Assembly (NCBI RefSeq): GCF_000516985.1
Contig: NW_006917098.1
Span: forward strand, 2,356,001-2,420,000
Direction: 5' to 3'
Length of the DNA: 64,000 nucleotides
Origin: Pestalotiopsis fici W106-1
Lineage: Eukaryota > Ascomycota > Sordariomycetes > Amphisphaeriales > Sporocadaceae
Shown: in pieces, positions 58,846 through 64,000 of the stretch
Position numbering within the stretch: position 1 is the stretch's first letter
Layout of the letters: the number at the start of each line of letters is the position of its first letter
Made by a program: the position numbers and the translations under genes
Notes under the pieces: model-generated
What the model was told of the DNA's origin: nothing
The model's database searches: none
Seen by the model: only the letters and a program-made list of their open reading frames with translations

Positions 58846-58865
58846 GAGAGAGAGAGAGAGAGAGA
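58846..58865. repeat. Microsatellite (GA)10
   Basis: Uninterrupted GA dinucleotides, CT-type on the sense strand of the MARVEL gene, in its probable 5' leader. Confidence 0.9.
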
Positions 58866-61725
58866 TGATGCAGAATAGATTACGACAAGAAACTTAAAAT
58901 AAAGAGAAACAGAAACAGAGGAAGAGATCTTGAGCACCAGGCGTCAGGTAAGTATACAGAAAGACGTGGGAGGGAGCAACGAAAAAAAAGGTTGAGGAGT
59001 CCACCTGTCTTATGCGTCGACGGACATCCGGCATTAGATAGAATAATGTCACAGGCACAGGGTCTCTATGGGCGGTTAGTATGCGTGAAAGAGGTGCCGG
59101 GATGTCCCCAATCAGGGCGATCGATCGCCGTCGTGGATTATGCTGCAATGTGCAGGTCTGAAATCATCCTGAAACAGGCATGCCGCCAATGCACGGATGG
59201 GTAGTTTGGAGGAGCGCCCAATATGGATTGCGCGGGTATATTATGTATAGAGACCCCTGCCCTAGGTAATATCGACAGGGCGCTTCGACGGCGCGCCAAG
59301 GTTTGATTGGACGCAGTGTTTTCTCTTTTCTTTTTTCGGCCTTCTTCTCCTTCCGCGTAGAAATACATCCGTCATGTAAAGTGTGAGTGATGGGCTGCAG
59401 TGTGGCTGCCGGCAAATCCATTGCCAGGTGTAAGTAGTCAGTCATTCAGTTGTGTCGGTAGTAGTGTATATATCTATGTGGCAGACATTTCAATTTCCTG
59501 GCCGCTGAACTGGCTGACTACTTCAAAGCCATGTCTACTCCCCCGAGGACTCTCGAAGATGAGCCAAGGCATCCAATGAGACTGGGCATCCGATGTTAGG
59601 AAAATACGCAGACTTTTCAAAAAGCCGCGCCCATGGTCGGGAAAGGAATAGGCCACACAGACACAAGGTGACGGTGCATGGCTGCTTGTTTCGAGTTGCT
59701 ACCAGTTTGTTTCCTGCAAAGACAGGGCCTGTGAGCGAGCGAGTAGTGTTAGCTCTTTAGTCCTGTTTTCCAGCAAGCTACTACCAGCGACTCTGGTAGT
59801 GCAGGGGGGAGACAATGATATATCGTAGGAGGATGGGTAGGTGATTAGTCTGTGTGATGGTGGTGGTGGTAGTATTAGCAGTAGTAGTTACGGAGGAGGC
59901 AAGATGAAGGAATCTCGAACACAGGACGACGCCAGCATGGTTGAAACAAGCCAAACTGTGGAGCCCAAGCCTGCGTTCAAGTCAGAGCGAGCTGACGTAG
60001 GAAGACGACGACGATGCGGAAACCCCAGATCCCCCAGAGATAAATAGAAGTGCATCCCATTTTCGACTCCTCCCTCGGTCTTGAAAAGTCTTGGTCAAGT
60101 CTGAGAAGTCTTGGAATGAGTATCAGGAACGCTTCGCCAGGTGTCTTGGCTGCCAGAGCAAAAGCTTGAGTGCCATATGCCCAGAATTTATCGAAACGCG
60201 GGTGGATTCAGCACCCTGGTTTTGCCCATTAGGTGAAGGATGCCAGCCAGGCCCAGGCCTAGCTAGGCCCCAAGTCAAAAATACTCCAGATTGGGGGTTA
60301 GGTAAAGAATCAAATGCTCAGACTTCAAACATGAGCAAGCACTGGGCAGCTCAACGATACGAACCATATAGTGCCTCTGTTGTAAAAGTATAAAAACTCG
60401 AAGCAACTCGTCCTTTTCTCTTCTTTTTGCGAAAGGGGCGGAGGGGTCGCCACTCAACTCTGTGTCTTAAATTGAGTGATTGCAGATGGGTAAAAGCTGA
60501 TAGATGTCAGCCAAAATAGCTGGGGCAATTACCCCCAATTGACAGACTGTTTTGCAGCAGGAGCAACTGCCTCGAGTAAGACTTTAATTCAGCTATGCCA
60601 TCATTCCATTTACAACCCAAGTAATGTCTCAAGCAATACTGTACTACTACGAGGCTCTCCATTACCACAGCCATGTGCACAGCTGAAAAAGCAGTTGCGA
60701 TGTTTGGCGAGTATCTGTCGTTTACTCAATACTAGATGGCCATGCCATGAAAGCTGTCTGGACGTCTGTCTGTTTTTGTGTATCCAGTGGCACCCGCACA
60801 TCAAATGCAGAATCCAGCGAAAGTGACACGCCATATACAGTGTTATTGATTAATACGTGGTGTATGTAATCTTTTGTTGCGCTTTATAGGTGCTCAAAAC
60901 CAATTCAATCAAAGCTTTAAGCATATTACCCCATATTAATGGACAATGGGGAAAAGGATTCAATCCCCTTCTACGGTATCCGGTCAAGTCGGAAGGGGTG
61001 CACCGTGCCGCAGCAAAGAATTCTTCGAGAACTGAACCGACCAGCCGACTGCATGTGGCCCCTTGCATATCCAGAAGCCAGGATTACTGCGAACTGCTCC
61101 TATCATTGTGCCTTTATGACCTGCAGCCACCTAGAGTCGCACGAGAGACCCTTTCACATGGAATTTCCTCTGCACACAAACGCCGAATGGACCATCATCA
61201 TCATCTTTTCCTCTGCAAAAAGTGTTTTCATGGTGCTCTTTCTCGTCATTCATATGTAAGAAGCCTATGCACTACTGCTGCTCCCCCATAAGTCCCCCAA
61301 ACTCAGGGAGCCACTATGAAATGGGGCGGCTTCTCGGCTCCAGCTTACGCTTTACTGGATGAGGTCAAGTCGTCGGTCTTCTGTCCAGCTCAGCGCTCCG
61401 TCCTGCCTCGGCAAGCGGTGGATCAGCAGCTCGTGGATAGGTAGCATGACTCTCGACCGTAGCTAGATAGAGCATTTACATGTGTTGTTCCCTTTTCTTT
61501 TTGCTCATTTTTTCCAATTCGACACGGTCGACATTCAACACATCTCACAGCCAGACATCTCACATTGATAGAGACCTTCCCCGTCGCTATACTCTCTCTG
61601 TGCTAACCCACTAGTGACGTGCGCGTCTCCTACAATCACAATTGTCTGAAGATCCGACCTCTGCAGCCCCCTTCCGGCGCTCCCAGCTCTACGTCATATA
61701 AGGGACGAAATATCGAGCAGTCGAC
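58866..61725. other. 2.9 kb divergent spacer MARVEL / acyl-CoA synthetase
   Basis: No recognisable gene or RNA. Simple-sequence GGT/AGT runs occur near 59856-59890. Frames are at most about 130 codons. A CT- and AC-rich stretch from about 61480 to 61725 looks like the acyl-CoA synthetase leader. Confidence 0.55.
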
Positions 61726-63983
61726 ATGTCGGGCCCTAATACAGAGGTCAAGGACTGGCTGTCCAAGACCGCCTCGCCGCCGCCTCCTGGCTCGCCCTAC
61801 GCCGTGCCTGTTCCCGGTTCCGAACGCGAAGGCCGCAGCGCTGTCTATCGCCACTGGCGATTCAGAGACCAGCCGCTCTTGTCCACATATGATCCATCGG
61901 TTCGGACCTTTCATGAGCTCATTCAAGACACAGTCAGACGTTTTCCCAACAACAGATGTCTGGGCACGCGTCACTGGAACCCTGCTACCAAGAGCTGGGA
62001 CAACAAGTACACCTGGCAGACGTATGCGCAGGTTGCAGAGCGCTCAAAGAACTTTGGCTCTGGTATCCTCGAGCTTCACCGGAGAGTCGGCGTGACTGCT
62101 GACAAGTTTGGTGTTGGTCTTTGGTGCCAGAACCGTGCTGAATGGCAGATTACTGGTAAGTGTGGACCGGCCAGAATCCATATCCTCTGCGAATGTCAGG
62201 GCGTTGGCTAATGATTTCTCTACAGATATCGCTCTCAGCTCACAGTCGCTATTCACTGTATCTCTCTACGAGACCCTCGGACCCGAGACGTCCGAGTTCA
62301 TTGTCAAGCATGCTGAGCTCGCCTGCATAGTCACCTCGCTCCCGCATATTCCGACCCTGCTTGCGGTTGCCTCGCGACTTCCGCAGCTCAAGCTCATCAT
62401 TTGCACTGACTCCCTTGATGCTGGAGAACCCGAAGGCTACTCCAAACTCGCAGTGCTGAACAACATTGCGAGCCAGCATGGCGTCCAGATTTGGGCCATG
62501 GAGGGCGTCGAAAAGCTGGGCAAAGAGGTCGCACACCCATACCGCCCTCCTCAGCCCGAGGATATCCTCACCATCAACTACACTTCTGGCACAACCGGCG
62601 ACCCCAAAGGTGTCGTCTTGACACATGGAAACTGCGTTGCAGCTGTGACGAGCAGTCGCATGTCCGGAAACATGTCTCACAAGGACTCGTCCATGTCGTA
62701 TCTTCCCCTCGCCCACATATACGGCCGGGTCTGTGATCAGACGGCCTTTGCCGAGGGTGCTGCTCTGGGTTTCTTCCACGGAAACGTTCTCGAGCTGGTG
62801 GACGATCTCAAGGTTTTGAAGCCCTCGGGATTCATCTCGGTCCCCCGACTCTACAACAAGTTTGCCATGGGCATTAAAGCCCAAACTATTGAGGCTGAAG
62901 GCTTCAAGGGTGCTCTCTCACGCAGAGTCATTGAGACCAAGAAGGCCAGCATGAAATTGCCTCCTGGCAAAGCCAACAATACGCATCTACTCTATGACCG
63001 AATTTGGACACCCAAGGTTCTTGCTGCTGTTGGTCTGGAACGGTGTCATTCCATGGTGAGCGGAAGTGCTCCATTGGACCCCTCCGTCCACGAGTTCCTT
63101 CGGGCTGCGTTTGGCAACTACATTACCCAAGGCTATGGCTTGACCGAATCTTATGCCGTGGCTTCCTACCAGCTCAGGGGTGATTTTACGACTGGCAACA
63201 TTGGTCCTCCTGCCCCTGGAACTGAGATCTGCTTAGAGTCACTGCCTGATTTCGATTACCTGGCGACAGATAAGCCGTATCCTCGTGGAGAGCTGCTCCT
63301 TCGAGGCCCAACCATCTTCCGGGAGTATTTCAAGAACCCCGAGGAAACCCAAAAGGCTCTCGAGTCTGATGGATGGTTCCACACTGGAGATGTGGCAGAG
63401 ATTGACGAGATGGGACGCATCAAGATCATTGACCGCAAGAAGAATGTCCTCAAGCTCGCACAAGGTGAATACGTCTCGCCAGAGCGCCTTGAGAATGTCT
63501 ACATGGGCAATTCGAGCCTCATGACCATGGCATTCGTTCATGGAGATGGCACACAGTCGCACCTGGTTGGTATCTTTGGCGTTGACCCAGCCACATTTGG
63601 GCCATTTGCCAGCAAGGTCCTCAAGAAGACTGTCGCTGCGGATGATCTTGAAGCAATCAAGGCTGCCGCCAAGGATCCGCGCGTCATCAAGGCATTTGTC
63701 AAGCATCTCGACGATATTGGCAGGAAGAACAAGTTCAATGGATACGAGCGCGTGAAGAATGTCGTTCTTGAGATTGAGCCATTCACCATTGCAAATGAGC
63801 TTCTTACACACACGTAAGTCCCTTCCGGAAAGAAAAAAAGTACTCTGCATAAACAAAACTTTACTGACTTATCTATTTAGTCTCAAGCTCAAGAGAGCCC
63901 AAGCCGCAAAGAAGTACCGATCAGAAATTGACCGCATGTATGTCGAAATCAACGCCGAGTACCCGATCAAGTCCAACCTATAA
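61726..63983 (+). CDS. FAA2: Long-chain acyl-CoA synthetase, Faa2 type
   Basis: Activates fatty acids to acyl-CoA with ATP, feeding beta-oxidation. Three exons, 61726-62155, 62226-63813, 63881-63983, give 706 residues. The adenylate-forming motifs are complete: YTSGTTGDPKGVVLTHGN (near residue 262), QGYGLTES, and GWFHTGDVAEIDEMGRIKII followed by DRKKNVLKLAQGEYVSPERL. The N-terminus (PYAVPVPGSEREGRSAVYRH) is that of the Faa2-like group. The last three residues are SNL, one change from the canonical SKL peroxisome signal. Peroxisomal location is therefore possible but not certain. The whole gene lies inside the window, with the stop 18 bases before its right edge. Confidence 0.96.
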
Positions 63984-64000
63984 TCGTTGTCGGAGACTTG

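Overview
The window is nuclear DNA of a filamentous ascomycete (Pezizomycotina), most likely a Sordariomycete. The genes have short introns (about 50-110 nt) with GTRNGT-type donors and CTRAC/CTRAY-type branch sites, intergenic spacing of 0.5-6 kb, and an ascomycete-typical gene set (galactofuranose pathway UGM, PMT2, Chs7-family chaperone, PL1 pectate lyase, group X-type hybrid histidine kinase). Genus cannot be decided from the sequence alone. No bacterial-type operon, CRISPR array, plasmid or intact transposon is present. I rebuilt exon structures by hand from splice signals and frame continuity. All CDS coordinates are genomic spans including introns, and exon lists are in the evidence.

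Layout. 1-2893 (-): N-terminal 927 codons of a kinase-like/AAA hybrid histidine kinase that runs off the left edge. 4407-6244 (-): UDP-galactopyranose mutase. A 6.6 kb gap without a recognisable gene follows. 12872-14257 (+): triose-phosphate/nucleotide-sugar type transporter. 16378-17190 (-): ribosomal protein eL27. 17682-17914 (+): Nce101. 18148-18939 (-): TTC36-like TPR protein, head to head with 19748-21019 (+): 4-hydroxyphenylpyruvate dioxygenase. 21643-23084 (-): TFIIH subunit Ssl1/p44. 24107-24757 (+): VOC-fold protein. 24979-25097 (+): a divergent 5S rRNA gene. 25911-27415 (+): secreted pectate lyase. 27808-30183 (-): Pns1/CTL transporter. 32981-33736 (+): Rab GTPase. 34423-36966 (-): protein O-mannosyltransferase Pmt2. 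38668-about 41134 (-): MFS sugar porter. A 5.4 kb gap follows. 46530-47693 (+): Chs7-family chitin synthase export chaperone. 48388-49499 (-): SDR oxidoreductase. 51810-52884 (+): WW-domain protein. 53232-54194 (-): EMC7. 54785-56400 (-): O-acetylhomoserine sulfhydrylase. 58109-58751 (-): MARVEL-domain membrane protein. 61726-63983 (+): Faa2-type acyl-CoA synthetase.

How the genes relate. Most are housekeeping genes with no evident joint function. Several serve the cell surface and secretory pathway (UGM, Pmt2, Chs7 chaperone, EMC7, Rab, possibly the TPT-family transporter). The most suggestive linkage is the divergent TTC36-like/HPPD pair, because the mammalian TTC36 protein is reported to protect HPPD from degradation. 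The other notable items are the 5S rRNA variant with paired compensatory changes, an 8-nt micro-exon that encodes the catalytic Glu of Pmt2, and a kinase-like domain lacking the canonical catalytic Asp residues. I found no clearly undescribed multi-gene system. The two large gene-poor gaps (6.2-12.9 kb and 41.1-46.5 kb) are where transcript data would be most informative.
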